Both the position numbers and the translations under genes were made by a program. The notes beneath the pieces are model-generated. The model saw only the letters and a list, made by a program, of their open reading frames with translations, was not told the DNA's origin and ran no database searches. Of a stretch of 48,646 nucleotides of DNA, positions 48,590-48,646 are shown in pieces (within the stretch, counting starts at the first letter, position 1; each line of letters starts with the position of its first letter). The stretch is from positions 1 through 48,646 of the forward strand of contig NZ_JAHTKI010000032.1 of NCBI RefSeq assembly GCF_019145475.1. The letters are read 5' to 3'. This DNA comes from Pseudomonas botevensis (GTDB taxonomy: Bacteria > Pseudomonadota > Gammaproteobacteria > Pseudomonadales > Pseudomonadaceae).

Positions 48590-48646
48590 ATATAGCTCCG
48601 TGCTATCGTCACAGCCCTACAGCAAAACGATGGACGGAACCATGGG

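Larger units (their letters stand above)
19573..48646. mobile_element. Lambda-like siphovirus prophage, late region (continues beyond right edge)
   Basis: From just after tRNA-Ser to the window end the genes form a near-complete siphophage late region: lysis, terminase, portal, head, connector, tail, fibres. They are leftward except for an SOS-type pair near the tRNA and two small inserted genes. No integrase, repressor, antiterminator or replication gene is in the window; these should lie to the right. The left boundary is inferred from the tRNA and is uncertain by up to about 200 bases, because no second att copy can be seen. The structural frames recognised are all intact, so the element could be functional. 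Confidence 0.88.

Overview
The window looks like a Pseudomonas chromosome, most likely of the P. fluorescens group. It is GC-rich, carries REP-type repeats typical of that group, and its left part resembles the P. aeruginosa PA0690-PA0701 two-partner secretion locus. The organism call rests on recognised gene content and repeat style, not on a database search.

Positions 1-10.2 kb hold a leftward operon. In transcription order it encodes a PhdA-like protein, a TpsB outer-membrane transporter, an ExbB with large periplasmic DUF2341/LamG-like domains, ExbD, TonB, a porin, a periplasmic coiled-coil protein, a YbjN-family protein and a parvulin isomerase. A LysR regulator cut by the window edge follows. 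Together they look like an energised envelope/export machine. The secreted TpsA partner expected next to phdA is absent, and a composite inverted repeat element (10375-10678) occupies that place.

Positions 10.7-19.4 kb hold ordinary chromosomal genes: a leftward operon for a c-type cytochrome, a Tat-exported FAD lactone oxidase and a Tat-exported PLP-fold enzyme; a GapN-like aldehyde dehydrogenase followed by a FUSC membrane protein; a DMT exporter divergent from an Lrp/AsnC regulator; a YceK-like lipoprotein; and a BI-1/YccA membrane protein. A tRNA-Ser(UGA) with a near-consensus promoter follows at 19485-19572.

From just after the tRNA to the right edge lies most of the late region of a lambda-like siphovirus prophage. 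Nearly all of it reads leftward: holin, metallopeptidase, terminase small and large subunits, portal, head morphogenesis protein, scaffold, capsid, connectors, tail terminator, tail tube, G/GT chaperones with a clear -1 frameshift site, tape measure, M, L, K, I and J homologues, fibre genes and an endolysin-Rz-Rz1 lysis cassette. At the tRNA end is a rightward, LexA-boxed pair (coiled-coil protein and SRAP/YedK). Integrase, repressor and replication genes are not in the window and should lie to the right.

Accessory insertions stand out. A five-gene patch sits between the K and I tail genes (two related lipoproteins, two rightward small genes and one more small gene). A two-TM membrane protein with its own terminator sits between the head morphogenesis and scaffold genes. 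Intrinsic terminators repeatedly sit directly in front of the Shine-Dalgarno sequence of late genes. These patches and the PhdA/transposase-domain fusion are the best places to look for undescribed biology.
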